A stretch of 64,000 bases of DNA from Sipunculus nudus (GCA_026874595.1 CM049321.1:14031479-14095478); one strand, 5' to 3'. Positions 35,429 to 48,929 are shown, counted from the stretch's first letter. The notes: generated by a model from the sequence alone, not told the origin. Translations and numbers: made by a program.

Positions 35429-35430
<2 letters not shown>
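33200..35430. repeat. Tandem duplication, unit about 1.06 kb
   Basis: Collinear matches are offset by about 1,050-1,150 bp. GATAACTGAGAGTTCGAATATG is at 34119 and 35181. TCTTGCGTGTAT is at about 33528 and 34736. GACATCTGGC(A/G)GAAAAC is at about 33625 and 34840. ATCTTGACAGATCTACTATC is at about 34228 and 35274. A GCAGAA.GC(A/G)GCCATT block is near 34343 and 35389. Divergence is moderate. There is no open frame shared by both copies, so it looks like repeat DNA, not a duplicated gene. Confidence 0.7.

Positions 35431-35498
<68 letters not shown>
35430..35498. repeat. (TA)n microsatellite
   Basis: About 34 consecutive TA units between the duplication and the LINE remnant. Confidence 0.95.
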
Positions 35499-35503
<5 letters not shown>

Positions 35504-35539
35504 CTACTTCACAATCAATTAAATAAATTAAAAATAAAT

Positions 35540-38490
35540 CAGTAACTGAAGAATCTACCTCTCCATAATGGACAGTGGAAACATTTATATCAATTCTAAT
35601 CTTGTTAAAGAAAAAAAAAATGGATCCACGATGTGTCCATGCTGCATTCTAACATTTTAAAACCGGTCTTCTAATGAATACCATTTTAAAAATTCTATTC
35701 CTGAGATCCTTTTTTCTACCCAGGATGTGAGGGGCTGCACTTTTCCTGTGGTCAAACAAAATACCGACCGATGTTAATTCCTTTAAGTAAAAACTTTTAA
35801 ACTTTTTCCAATACACAGAGATATTATTTATTTTAATCAGTTTTTTTTATTCCAGAAAATTTGCTGCTACAAGGGAGTATGATCAAAATACCCTCTTCGT
35901 AATGTCGTATAACCCCTTTAGATTTCTTTATAAATATCCGGAATACCAAATGAGTTAATAACCTTTCGTTCTATACTGCTGTTGTGAAGCAGATCTACAT
36001 TTGGGCACACTGACCCTAAAGAGTGTTTAAACATCTGTTTCCATGGCCTTATTCCTGTTTAAATATACCTTTATATCCAAGATATCCTAGAATCGTGTAT
36101 TATTGAATCTAAGTTTGGGACATTAGCCCCCCGTCTTTAACCTCCTGTATTAATTTAGACCTCTTTATCCTTTCTCTACCCTTTTTACATATAAAGCTAT
36201 AAAGGATTTCATTTATTCTTTAAATGAAATCTTCTGGCACACTTACATTAGCAATGGAATATTGGAATTTGGAAAAAAAGAAATGTTGTAGTAATCTGAA
36301 TTTTCCCTAACATTGTTAATCCTCTCTGACTCCACATATTTAAAGTATTTTGAACATTTTTCAATTTTTTAGAGGCAATTTAAATTATTTGCTTCTATTT
36401 TATCATATAAAATACAAATTCCCAAAATATTTATTGGATCCACAGGACATTTAATTCCTTATGGTTTCTGTGAATTGTTTTCTATTCTGACCCATCCTCA
36501 TTCCCTCGCATTTCTCGTAATTCATTTTTTAACCACTAAAGAACGAAATTATTGAATAATCTCTAAAAATATTTAGCAGCCTTCACATCCTGCACTATTC
36601 CTACTGTATCTTCAGCATATTGAAGCAATTTAAAATCATACAGCTTTCTATATTGTTATATAATATTTGAATCCATTTTATGAATGATATTGGAAATTCA
36701 TTTTTTTTTCAAAACAAATATCATGAAGCACCATTCTGAGGAGTCGAACGCCTTTTCAAAGTCTACACTAATCAACATCCCAGGTAGATCTCTAAACTTA
36801 GTATATTCCAATATATCTGATATTACTCTAATATTTTCCCCTATATATCTTCCATGAATCCAGTTTGATTTTTCATCTATAAGTTTAGGCAGCATCTTTT
36901 TAAGTCTAATTGATGTTTTAAATAAAAATTGATAATCCATATTTAAAAGTGATATCAGTCTCCATTTTTTTAACAATGATCTGTCGCTTATTTTATCAAT
37001 TAGTGTTACCACAGCTTGTTTTTGTGAAGATGATAGTTCTCCTACAGCAGAGGATTTGTTAAATTATGCAACCATTATTGATCCAAAAAGGGGCCAATTT
37101 TTTAAAATAAAATTCAGCAGATATATCATCATTTCCTGGACTTTTATTTTTTGCAAATGTTTTGAGAGTCAAACAGCATTCTTCTAGAGTAACTGGTTAA
37201 TCAAAAAATTCAGAATTTAATTTAGATAAAGCTGGTAGCTTTATTTTGTTTAAATAGTTATTGATCTCATGTTGTGTCTTGATTATTTTGGAACAATAAA
37301 GTTGCTGATAATAATCTTTTTGCATTTTTTAAAATTTCTTTACCATCTGTGACCATTTGTTTTCTTACCGACCTTATGTTTTTAAGCCCACTGTTATATT
37401 TCTCTTAATTAAGAAAATATTTGGAATTTTCTCTCCATGTTCAAACCACCTGATTTTAGATCTAAGTATACATCCTTGTGTTTTGCAGTTATCTATGTCT
37501 TCCAATTATCCTTTAACTGAACTAAGTTCATCTTTTATATCTTGATTCTGATGTGACTCATGAGCACCTAATGTTTCCTGCAATTTAAGTAATCTGTGTT
37601 TTAATATTTCTTCTTCTGGCTTTTTTCTCTTAGCTCTTTTTTTGCAGTATGATGTGCTTAATTGCCTTATTTTATATTTATATAGTTCCCATTTCACTCT
37701 GCGGTCTATAATACAACAATATTCCTTATCCCAATTATCTTTTTCCCTTGTAAGACTTTCTATATTCTGCTTCATCTATTATATATTCATTTAATTTCCA
37801 GTATCCTTTACCTTTAGATTATTGGATATGTGTTCAAAATCTAATATGACTCCATTGTGATATGAGTTTATATATGATTTTGTAAAAAAATTCTGTTACA
37901 GTGTCCTGCAAAGTATAAGAAATAAAAAAAATAATCCAATCTTGAACAGATATTTTCATTTTTTTTTGCGTCCAAGTGTAGCATTTCTTTGTTGGATATT
38001 TCACTCTCAAAATATTAACAGTTTAGCCTCTTTTTTAATCTAATTTTGCATCAAAAATAATATTAAAATCCCCTCCTTTAATAACATGATCTGTATGATC
38101 TAAATGCTGTTGTATTACACTATAAAGTTTTGAATAAAAGATTTGTTTGTTCTGCTATATTATTTGGAGCGTAAATGTTAATTAACTTTATTCTGTATTT
38201 TAATTTTAAGTCTTATAAAAAGGATTCTTCCATCTTGTGAATCTTTGTCAAATCCTCCATCTCCAAATCTCTTTTAATAAAATAGCACATTCTCTGCTTG
38301 TTGAGTTTGCATGACTTAATACTGATTTTACATTCCACTCATTCATGCATGGATTTTCTGTCTCTGGTGTTCCACGAGTCTCTTGTAGGAATAAGACATC
38401 ACATTTATGCATTTTAGCCCATCTAAAGACTGATCTTCTCTTTCTCTGGTTTCCCAATCCCCTAACATTTAAACTTATTAATCTAAATGT
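35540..38490 (-). pseudogene. Degenerate L1/Tx1-like LINE ORF2 (endonuclease + reverse transcriptase)
   Basis: Read on the minus strand from about 38490: endonuclease start NVRGLGNQRKRRSVFRW with FLQETRGTPETENP (down to 38260). A linker region follows (37506-37775, KDNWDKEYCC and KRKKPEEE). Reverse-transcriptase motifs then appear: LLKKWRLISLLNMDYQFL, RYIGENIRVISDILEYTKF and SVDFEKAFDSSEWCF (36700-36970). The catalytic loop reads YAED (36608-36619) in place of YADD. Stops and frameshifts occur throughout. The RPISLLN and GRYIGENIR style motifs are those of the L1/Tx1 group. An ORF1 for this copy was not found upstream of 38490. Confidence 0.75.
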
Positions 38491-39379
38491 AATAATAATA
38501 TTATGTATTGGCTATAAACATCTTAATGGAAGATTTTTTAATCTTTGTTCTTATGTAATTAAATGGTAAGATCTATTGTGCATATGAAACATAAACATAC
38601 GTAAAAACTTACCCCTGTTTGAGCTCTTTTGAGTCCTTTTGACCCATCTTAAACCCGAAAGATATTTCATTCCCGCAAGTTTTAATGCCATCATGAGAGC
38701 TATAGGAATTCTTGTCTGCGCTCAGTATTTTACATGATCTTACTAACCTAATTTTAATGTTTTATTTTGTCCTCAAGACTAAACTGGTGTATGCTGTTTA
38801 TTTTCCATCTATATTAGGCCCTCTAATAGTTACAACTATGAAAAGGCATGTCCATTACATAACATGATATATATTCCGGACTAACTATTATTATCAATCT
38901 AGTTAAATGTACTAGTTTTTCATACCCAGAGTCCGGCTCCCCTGAGTATTTTGGATTTGTATTTAATATCACATATTACATATTTGGAGGTGTCATTTCT
39001 ATTTTATTTGTTTTGTTTGTTTATAAGCTGCTATAACCAGATTCTTATGATATTTTTGATCTCATGTGAAATATAATAAACTACTAATGAGCACTCCTGT
39101 TATTACTTTATTTTATATATTTTAAGATGAATCTAGCAAATTATCGTCTGTTTTTTACACTTCTTTTACATCTTTGATACAAAATTAACATTTTGTGCAC
39201 TTGATTAAAATATCTGCCGATTGATTTTAGTAAACAGCTGTTTTTATAGTAGTAGTGACTCTTGAACATGAACCAAACCTTAAAGTGAAAGCAGCAACAT
39301 ATCATCCTTTTTTCTCCACGCATCTGTCCACTTGAGATTAATATATTGTATCCTTGTTAGAATGTAACTGTTATCTACT

Positions 39380-40630
39380 GTTTGAATCTACTCCCTCTTT
39401 CTATAATAGCAACTCTTGACCATGATGGTCACCAAAGCTGGGCTATGACGTATAAGTATTTCAAAATATGAAAAGCATGATAGAAAAATATCCTCTTGTA
39501 TCGTTGTTTCTCTACTCTAAAGTTTAATTTAAATAAACAACTCTCTTTCTAGCAGTAACTCAGGAACAAATGCAACTGTGCTCGACTACCTGTCTTTATC
39601 CTGCAAGTTTCCTGTCAAAAAACAGTATGCTTAATTCTCTAAGCAATTTTACATATAAATAAATCATATTATACTTATTTGTGCTATTTAATGTATACAA
39701 CTTCCAAATCACATAAAATATTTAAAAAATAATATGTTTATTGCATGTCTTAGCAACTGTAACAAACCTTAGAACAAGCTAAGGTACCGTTCAGTCTTAT
39801 TACAAGTTTTCCCTCCTAAAAAAACAGCTCACCTGGGGATATTAGGCGTGTACCTGCTCTGACACAATGTAATCCATATATATTTGTCACAATTAAATGA
39901 AAGCAACCTCCATATGACATAATAAATATTTAAAAACGTTAGGATCAAATACCAATATGTTGGACTATCAGTCCTTATCCAATTAGTTTCATGTAAAAAT
40001 AAAACGGTATGCTCAATTCTCCAGGTAAATTTACATAAAAGGAAATACCACATATATTATGCTTATTCAAGCCTTTTTTGTATACAACTTCCAAATCACA
40101 TGAAATATTTCCTAAATAATATTTCTAATATGTCTTGGCAACTGTAACCAACCTTAAGCCCAACTGAGGTACCGTTCAGTTTAATTACAAGTTTTACATT
40201 TGAAAATACCAGGTCACCTAGGGATATTTCTATTAGATTTGTAACTGCTCACACACAATATAATCTATAAATATCTATCCAAAATCAACAAAAAAGCGAA
40301 TTCCAAATCACATATTAAATATTTCAAAATTTGAACACTGTGATACAATATTAACATCCTGTATCCTTTTTACTATATTCTAATGTTTTATTTAAATAAG
40401 TGACTCTGTTTATAACAGTAACTCAGAGAGCAATACAGCCTTGCTGGACCATCTGTCTTTATCTTTTTAGTTCCGTTTAAAGAAGCTGTATGCTCAGTTC
40501 GCCAAGTAATATTACATAAAGAATAAAAACAGCTGTATTATGCATATTTGTGTTGTTTTTATGTATACAACTTTCAAATCCCATATGGGAAAATATGGTT
40601 CCACACGGTTAAAAGGAATACAATACCTTT
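39380..40630. repeat. Irregular tandem array, 390-480-bp units
   Basis: GTATACAACTTCCAAATCACAT (or variant) recurs at 39693, 40080 and 40563. AGCAACTGTAACAA/CAACCTTA plus GGTACCGTTCAGT(C/T)TTA recurs near 39752/39783 and 40138/40170. GTAACTCAG with flanking TATAACA/TCTAGCA recurs near 39556 and 40429. Units are about 387 and 483 bp apart. The array directly abuts the dispersed repeat starting near 40580. Confidence 0.6.
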
Positions 40631-41951
40631 AATTTTATTTAAGGCATATGTTTTCTGCGAAAGGTGCATATCATTTAGCTTTTGCGGGAATTCAAAGTTT
40701 ATCTTGGATCATGGTGTCAGAGATATGATTATTAGTTACGCAAGTCTCCGACGGTACTGTTTTGTGTACAGTTATCTGGTATACAAAACAAAACTAAAAA
40801 TAAAAAGCTTGGCTCCAATCTAATATGTAAATTAAACTTTTGCATCTGATATGGCCCGCATCTAATGACTCTAGCAAATAAAGCATATCTAGAAGTAGCC
40901 ATCCCATATTCCATAAGCTATCATATAAATATCAAAATAGTTTTTCTCCATTCTTATCTGAAAATAAAAGTTGAGCTTGCATTATATAGATAGAGTAACC
41001 AGGCTGCAACTCATACAAAAGTTGAACCAACAATCTTGCTTGTATGAATGGCACAGATTAATTTTCCATTGTGTGATTCCAAAATTATATTTCTTGTGGG
41101 TTTAATTTTTTGGCGAAAACTAACACAAATTGGAATATACATTTTTGGTAATTCAAGGATAATGAAAAATTGGTCAAGAGTTTAATAATAACCTGCATTT
41201 AAAATTTTATTATGGTTTTGTCTTGTTTCTGTTAAGATTGTTTTCTGTACTGGTATAAACTAAATGCCCTGATTTCATATTCCAAGAAATGTAAAAAAAA
41301 TCAACCCGCCCAAAGAAATTTAAAAATTGACCTTCGGGGGGGGGGGGGGTATTACGGGATAGAAGATCCTATAGAACATAAATGGTTAACATGACATGAA
41401 TTGAATTTAGTTTAAATTTAATATCAAATTTAAAACGAAGCTTTTCTCCTTCAACACGACTTAATTTTTATACATTTTCGAAAAGCAAATCCTCATGGTT
41501 TAACCTAACAGGCTCCTCAATACATCCTTCAAAAAAGTATACGTTTCATTCAGTGTTAATTATCTGTCTTTTTCATGGTTCATGCTGATGTAAATGTCTG
41601 TAAATACTTGTCTGCTGTAAACTACCTGCTGTTATCAGCTTACCTAAGACTATAAATGTAGAGTAAAATCCTTTATGCAAAAAGCAGCCCCATGGAAGGT
41701 CTATTTGCTCTATCTAAATGATATGTTATTGCTCGTACAAAGAAGTTGTATGACGGTATGTGATCAGTGTTGTACAGGTTTTTGCTTGCTACAATGTCAA
41801 TAAACTAGTTCAAAAATTTGAATGAAACTTCGTTATATCGTGGTGTGGACCAGGGAACATTTTCTAAAACTGTGGGACAGATCTGTGCGATGTGAGAGAT
41901 GATGTGGAATTAAATACAGCCTAAGTTGTCACCTGTCTGCTTTTTGTTCTT

Positions 41952-42007
<56 letters not shown>

Positions 42008-42880
42008 GAAACGGTTATCAATTATTTTCTACTTCATGACCAAACCATTTAATATTCGTTTAGGACCTTCAGATATACATTTTTGATAAATTTACCGAAA
42101 GAGGTGGATTTATAGGCCTTCACTATCAGTGAAGTGAGATAATGGTGTCGGTGAGGTAAGAATGGAACAAGGAATTGACTAAATAGCATAATCATAATCA
42201 TTTCCATATATTATGTATATATGGAGTTATTAAATCTGTATGCACCAGTGAGAATCAGGGAATAAGGAGCTAAAGTGTATAGATACAGGTAACCTGAAAT
42301 CAGCAAGTGATCTATCATACCTTTTGCACAAGCTAAACATCTTGTTGTCTCTATAGGTAGTTCGACTGGTTTCAATGAAATTTTATAGAACAATGGACTA
42401 TTAAGAAACAACTGATCAACTGATTTTTTTTCTAAGGCTAGCCTGTTAAAAGTAGCTAGTTGTTGATGCGTATCAAGCTGTTGGCTGAGGTATTCGCTGT
42501 ATAGGTGCTCTCTTAAGTTGTGATAAACATCTTAACAAAGTCTTTATGTCTGAAGTTCACGTAATTAAGAGTTAATGAATCATACTGGCCATTTTGAGGT
42601 GTAATGTTGCAAGAATAACTTCTAAAGAAAATGCTTATACATATCAGCCTTTTTGGGTCTCAAATCAGAATTGGCCTAACGATCACAAAAATGTAGGGTG
42701 GCCTCTTTTCACAAAGAATAAAAAATACTCGGTGACATATGCTCTCATACAAAATGGGAAAATGATAACATACGTGAAATGTCCATCAAGAAAGGACAAA
42801 TATGTTCACTGCTCATGCCTTTTATGGCCTGCAGCTACAACGTGTATGATAATTATTTAGCTGTAAACTGCTTCGCAATG
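40580..42880. repeat. Dispersed long repeat, copy 1
   Basis: Collinear with 62168-64000 in the same orientation. Shared blocks include AAGGCATATGTTTTC, TCTTGGATCAT, ATTAGTTACGCA(A/G)(T/G)C, ATCTAATGACTCTAGC, CCATATTCCATAAGC, TTTTGTCTTGTTTCTGTTAA, AATTAAATACAGCCTA, GCGTATCAAGCTGTTGGC, and AAATGATAACATACGTGAAA. This copy carries extra sequence relative to copy 2 at about 41336-41635 (starting at a poly-G run) and about 41690-41855, plus a (TA)n tract at 41955-42003. No open frame is conserved between the copies. Class unknown. Confidence 0.75.
41955..42003. repeat. (TA)n microsatellite
   Basis: About 24 consecutive TA units within dispersed-repeat copy 1, absent from copy 2. Confidence 0.95.
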
Positions 42881-42999
42881 ATTCGAAATAAGCGCTAAAC
42901 AATAGGCATATATACCTTATATCTCTGTCTTCGTATGCAACATTTCAACTCTACATGGGATTATCACTAGTATATGAAATTAAACATAGCGAATAAAAA

Positions 43000-43175
43000 C
43001 TCGCTAACGACCACCTTATTTTACCTACCACTTAAAAATAAAGACAACTTGTCCCGATTCCTTTTTTTTTTTACTATTTTATGAGAACTCGCGTAGACGA
43101 CCACCTCAAAAATGCGTCCGCCTGATCGAGATCCTCTTGATGGTCGTGATTTAGATGTTTAACTGTATATTCAAG
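43000..43175. repeat. Possible pogo-like terminal fragment
   Basis: ACTCGC(G)TA.ACGACCACCT occurs twice (about 43001 and 43088), and the stretch ends GTTTAACTGTATA. Read on the minus strand it begins TACAGTTAAAC, like a CAG-initiated end at a TA site. A partner end was not found. Confidence 0.3.
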
Positions 43176-43179
43176 AAAA

Positions 43180-45130
43180 TATATGTCTACTGTATATCAA
43201 TGTAAGGTAATTCCAGGCATATTATTATGTCTGAATAGGAAACCGAGAACGGTCTCAGGACTGCAGTCATAATTTTGTGAAATGAGCCATTTTCTTCTGG
43301 GACTTGATCAGTTCCATTGGTACAGAATGGACTCGAACTGCGGAGATGGTGTTAAAAGATGGATCCTTCCTCTTCTCCACTAATGGTCTAAATTGGCTCA
43401 TGTGTTTTATTTCAAAAGGAGTGGTAAAAAAAGATTAAAAGTTTTGCGAGTGAAAAGTTTTAAAAAATAACAAAAGAAACACCTATGTTCAATGTTACAT
43501 CATGACAAAAATCAATGTTAAATCATGCTACGCTTCATAAAGCTATAGGCAACGCAAAACGTGGTAATCAATTTAAATGAGTAGTGAAAGAGGTTTGCAT
43601 CACTTGGAGTCAAACTTTTGTATGCTTAATTTTATTGCACTGGCAAAATATGTACTTATGTAAGAGTTTATACAAGAGTGTATAAGATATTAACTGGTCA
43701 TAGGAAATTAACATACTGCTCATATGATGTTCACACGCTGGACATAGGACATTCACATTTTTGCCCATTATAGTAGAATATCAAAATATAATATACTAAT
43801 CGTCGGTGTGAATGTCCAGTGATGAGTGCATGAATGTTCATACCAAGACATACAATATGAGATGTGTGTGAGTGATGTGTGCGGGGCCGTCGATACACTG
43901 GACACGTAGACAAGAGCCAGAAGATTGAATGGGGCATAAGCACGTAAATTTACTTTGGATTTTGCGCAAAGAACATGTTCAAAATTTGGTTTTGGAATCT
44001 TCAACCTGTGTATTAGTCGTTTTGTTTCACATGAGCGCTTGGTAACTATGTAACAGAAAGACTTATCTGACATCGAAAAGATAAGTTGATTGTAATGGTA
44101 ATAAAATTATGATGATTATATGGGATCATTTTCTGTCATTTTGTAGTAGTAACTGCGGATAATTGTATCGATTCTAGGCAAATTATGTCATTTAACAATT
44201 GATATTCTTTGTTCAGCTTCAAGCATATAAGGGTACACTTGAGAATTCAATGAGTATACGGATTTGTTTATCAAGCAATTACTCTTTAATCATCAAAGAT
44301 TTGGTTTATTATCTGTAATTTAAGTTGTTAACGTTCTACATAAAAATGATTACATTTATTAACGATACAGTAAAGTGTAAATCATGTGATCCCCTGCTCA
44401 TTTCTTAGGTTCAGGGTGTCAGCATTTACGGTGTGCCCATAAGCAATCAAAATTGTACTTCTAACTGAATATTCCTTTTGTGTCGCAAATATTATGTGAA
44501 TGAAGAAATTGGAGGTATTCTATAGTCTGAACTGATGTTTTTTTTAAACAGTCGCACAAAAGACCATGGAGAAATATAAAGGGGTATGGGGATGGGGTAT
44601 TATAAAAAAGGCTTCTTTCATGAGTAAACTATTTGGAGTTCATTCACCAAACCCATCTACTATAGAAAATGAGTGAAATTCCAAAATGTCTTAGGGCTTC
44701 TATTACTAATATGTTGCTTATTATTTTTTATTGTTGGCTTCTATTACTAATCTGTTACCTATTGCTTTTTGTTCAAGATATATTTAAGAATCAAAGGCTT
44801 TTTGCACTAATAAGGTATTGGGACTTACTGGTTAATTGATAATTTTATGTTACCACATATATCTAGGAATTTTAGGAATGTGGGAAACAACTGATTAACA
44901 CCCTATTACTGGTTGATCATATCAGCAGTCCTTATGGGACATAACCCAGCTCAGTGAGTAGAGATTTTGAAACACAACCACTTAACAAAACCCGCGAAGT
45001 GAACATTTTAGGAATTGATATTTTGGGCATGAACCCAATACACTAATGGAACTGATCCGTCTCAGTTTTAATGAACGATGCATAGTGTCAGTCTTACTTA
45101 TTTAACAATGTGTAAATAATAAATAATTAA
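43180..45130. other. Gene-free sequence
   Basis: Open frames up to about 100 codons (43731-44073) show no domain, no splice context and no homology that I recognise. Nothing else noted. Confidence 0.45.
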
Positions 45131-45138
45131 TTGTAATT

Positions 45139-46380
45139 CAGTGAAACTCCTTCCTGAGGATAACTCAGTAAGAGGGACAACTCACTAAAACGGACACTAA
45201 ATCTCAGTCTCTTCAAATTTGCCTATATTTTCTGGTAAACGTAAACTCAGTAAAGCGCACAAGTAAGTATCCAGGACAACGGACAAACTTTCCCATCCCG
45301 ACTGCGTGTCCAATCCATATTAAGACTCACTAAAGCGGACAGACATCGCGGGTTTCTGGTCACATATATCTGAGGGTGATGGCGCTCCGAGGTCACAACC
45401 TCGTATGACCTTTTTCGGTCACAGAAACAGCCCGGGAAAACCGTGATTCGGTGAACCATCGGGATGTTATTTGTAAATATAGTCGAAAAGGTTGTTTATT
45501 TCTATAAATGAGTGGATATCACAATCATTATTTAATTAAGATTTGCCGGTCAACCGGGAAAAAAACTAAGTTTTCAAAGAGCTGTTCATTAGACAAAACC
45601 ACCATCAAAGACTACAATTTGTGTTTTGTGATCGGCGTCCGGCCCCGGAAGCCTTAATTAGTTAAAGACATTGCCATGGTGAATGCGTGCTGAAAAATTG
45701 CCCACAGGCTTCATTAATTAACTCACAAACGATGATTGTGTCATAATTTTTGTAAACCACAAGGGCGTTGGCTTTCACAATGTGATCTACCGATTCCGGC
45801 AAGGTCATTTGATAATCGATTTTTTCAAAACATGGCATACTTAAAAGGAAAGTTCGTTTTAATATGGAGCTTATATAAAGTGAACTTTCGAACAGACACT
45901 CTTTTTACTTTAGTATGCCTTATGATCACAACGGAAAGAGCTCGTTTTATATTTGTGTTTTTCATAACTATTATTTTAAAAATAATCAATATGTCCAGGC
46001 GCTGGCAACAATCCATCTTCAATGTGCCTAGTGCAACCAGCCTTGACCTATCACTTGCTTAGAAGATGAAGCATGGCACGTGAAATTGATAAGATTATTG
46101 TGCGAGGCTAAGCTGATGACGTTAAGAGTGAAACAGAGATTGTCTTTCTTTTTAATAATTATATTTCATTAATTACAAAAGCATATCTAAGCTATTTTGA
46201 AAATGCTTTGAATAAAATTTAAATATTTAAAATAATCATAGAGTTAATAAAAACAGAGAATATCAGTAACATTCAATGAAGAATTAACGCAATATGCCAA
46301 ACTCCTCTAAACAGGACAGCTCAGTAATACGGAGTAAAACCTCCATTTCCACGAGTGTCCGACTTAGACGAGTTTCACTG
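45139..46380. mobile_element. 1.24-kb non-autonomous DNA element
   Basis: The left end CAGTGAAACTCCTTC (45139) and right end GAGTTTCACTG (to 46380) are inverted over the first 11 bases. Both subterminal regions hold motifs of the type ACTCAGTAA.(A/G)GGACA or ACTCACTAAAGCGGACA (45163, 45205 and 45333; CTCAGTAATACGGAG at 46320), as in pogo/Tigger-like MITEs. No transposase is seen; the open frame at 45736-46062 has no recognised domain. The flanks do not show a clean TA duplication. Confidence 0.5.
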
Positions 46381-46389
46381 AACATATAC

Positions 46390-48900
46390 AGTGATTCACT
46401 GTCAACTCCGTATATGTTTCATGAAAGTTTGGGGAGAACAGTTTTTTCCTTAACTTTCTTTCCTTCTCAGAAATTTCCCAAACTTTCCTTTCTTCCAGGA
46501 AAATTTCCCTAACTTCACCAGGAAGGGAAGAAATACTTATATTCACGGAAGATTGCCAACCGTGATTGATGAAAGTCACGCCCAGGACTGTTTAAGGATT
46601 ATTTAAACATGTACAGGGACAGTGATATTTGTATTTTCTGCTGCTCTTCATTTTCTTTTTTTTAGAAAAAAAGCCGCTTTAATAATTATCCCTGGAATAG
46701 TTAATTGGTCGGACATGGATGGCCGCGTGAAGTAGAGTGCACACTTGCTAGCATTTCGCTATGATTTACCAAATAAAAATAATCATAAATGATGCATGAG
46801 AAAAAAATAGAATTTATGGAATAGATTATGAAAACAGATTAAATATAAAAATAAGGATAATATAGGACACTTTTAAGTTTCATATTAATTGCAGGACAAG
46901 CACACTTTAACACACATTTATTATCTTTCTTCGTTATCATTAAAATATGGAACCTTTAGATGTTCATGCATGCATTTGCATTTCTGGTACATTTGCATTT
47001 AAATGCATTTGAACCTAACCCTGATGGTTCATTTATAAAGAAAGTTGTGACGTATTTCATGAAGGTTGAAAATGTTAAGCAGATGAATGTTGTAAAAGAA
47101 TATCAGTCCTTGTTTATTTAAGTAAACTTAAATCCGTCAATCGTGTAATATAGTTTCGTAAATACTTAAACAACTATATGGTGATATAAATTGAGGGTCA
47201 CCATGAATGTAATCGAAAAATGTAGAAGTAAAAAGTTATCGGTTGGTTGTCGATTTAATATGCCAATAAGTGTAGGAGCATTTATAGATAATTCGTGCTG
47301 AGTAAACACCCTATATTCATTTTTGTTCTTCACTTTCCTATGAAACCTAAAAGGTATGGTGCCATTTTAAAAATTCTGTTTTGACATTTAGTTCAGCTTG
47401 TTTTTAAATGCTTATAAAAATGTAAACAAAATAAATAGGAACTAGAGCATGAGAAAGCTTATTTGGTCAAAGCATTAACATGCTAAAGGCACAAATTGTT
47501 TTCTCTTAGCAGTTTATGATTGTCTAGACCTTTATTTTGGGTTAATATTAAATGGATTACAATCAGGAAATGCTAAATATACACCTATAGTATTATATAC
47601 TGTATAAATATAAGATGTTTTTTCCTCCTTCAAAACGTAATGGTTTACGCCAATATTTCTTTGAAACTCCCGTACAGGTAATGATATTTCAGCAGGAGAG
47701 ATGAGTGGGGCAAAATATGACCATAGCGGGGACGCCACCTGGTGATCATAGCGCGTGACTTCACATGTCAAGTTTTTTACTCATCCAACTGGAGTTCCTT
47801 CTGTGTTTCTTCTTTCACTTATTTGTTTGTTTAGGAATTGTCGTGCATGCGCAAGATTTGCCCTCTACAGTCTTTTTACGGTAAACAAACCCACGGGGAC
47901 TGTGTTTACTCAGATACAGAACCATGACAATGTATAAAACAGATGAATTGGACATATTCATCCCATATGCCTGGAGAGTTTTGAAATTGTTGTATTCAGC
48001 CAAAATGAAGAAATGGCGTAATACAATTCTCATATTATTGCGAATGTTTATTAAGCTTTAACATTTTTTTGCGGGGAATAAGTGTTGATTTTTCTTTTCT
48101 AAAAGCATAGGTAATCTTTGTCATTTGAACTAAAGCGGGAATGCAGCTCCCGACCGTATACGTTTCTAGACATTCATTTTCTTTCACGTTTAGCTCTTGA
48201 GTTATGTAAAATGGACAGGGTTTTTGCGTATTTACTATAGGAATGGCAATTAATATCAAACTTTACATAAGTACCATCTTTTCGAAATCAAGGTTTGGTC
48301 ACAATAACAATTGCCAGGTCCTTTACACAGGTCTTATTACCTTATAATAACATTTATATACTATGCATGTACTCCGTTTTTTTTAAATGCCAGAGAGGAC
48401 TGATGAACGCTTGTCTGAACTGTACAGAAATATATTTGCAAATTACAGTTATTCCAATTCACAAAATAATTAAGATTACTACTGATAATTTTAACCTGTG
48501 TTTGTTTAGTATTTTATTTCTTACTACCTATGAAGTATGCATTCGGGAATTACATAAAGGCAGTGATGACTATTTAAAGTGTTTTGTAATGTTTGTTTGA
48601 ATTAAATTGACGAAACCATCAGATTTACACGGTATGCAGATGATGACATCGGTAGAAGATGATGAAGCAGAGTGCAGCTGACCCCTGTTGAGGCTGGTTT
48701 TTAGTTGTTTGATACTGGAATAGGACATCCATCGTGATTGGACTTTGCTGAAATATTTATGACATAGGTTAATCTCGGATAATGAATTTGATATGCAGAA
48801 GTGTTGTCGTCTTTATGGTGAATATGTTGCATGTTCCACCACGACAATTGGCAGAAACTGAGTTCTGCTCTAGTGCCTTACACCCTGGTCAACAATTTTT
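46390..48900. other. Gene-free AT-rich sequence
   Basis: Short open frames on both strands have no recognisable product. A purine/pyrimidine-rich patch at about 46440-46530 repeats (A/G)AAATTTCCC(A/T)AACTT. Nothing else supported. Confidence 0.45.
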
Positions 48901-48929
48901 TTTGCTTATCAGTAAAAGTAGTATTGACT

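Noticed and set aside
45736-46062. 108-codon frame, possible small gene
   Set aside because: Lies inside an inverted-repeat-bounded element, no known domain, no splice or poly(A) context that I could support.
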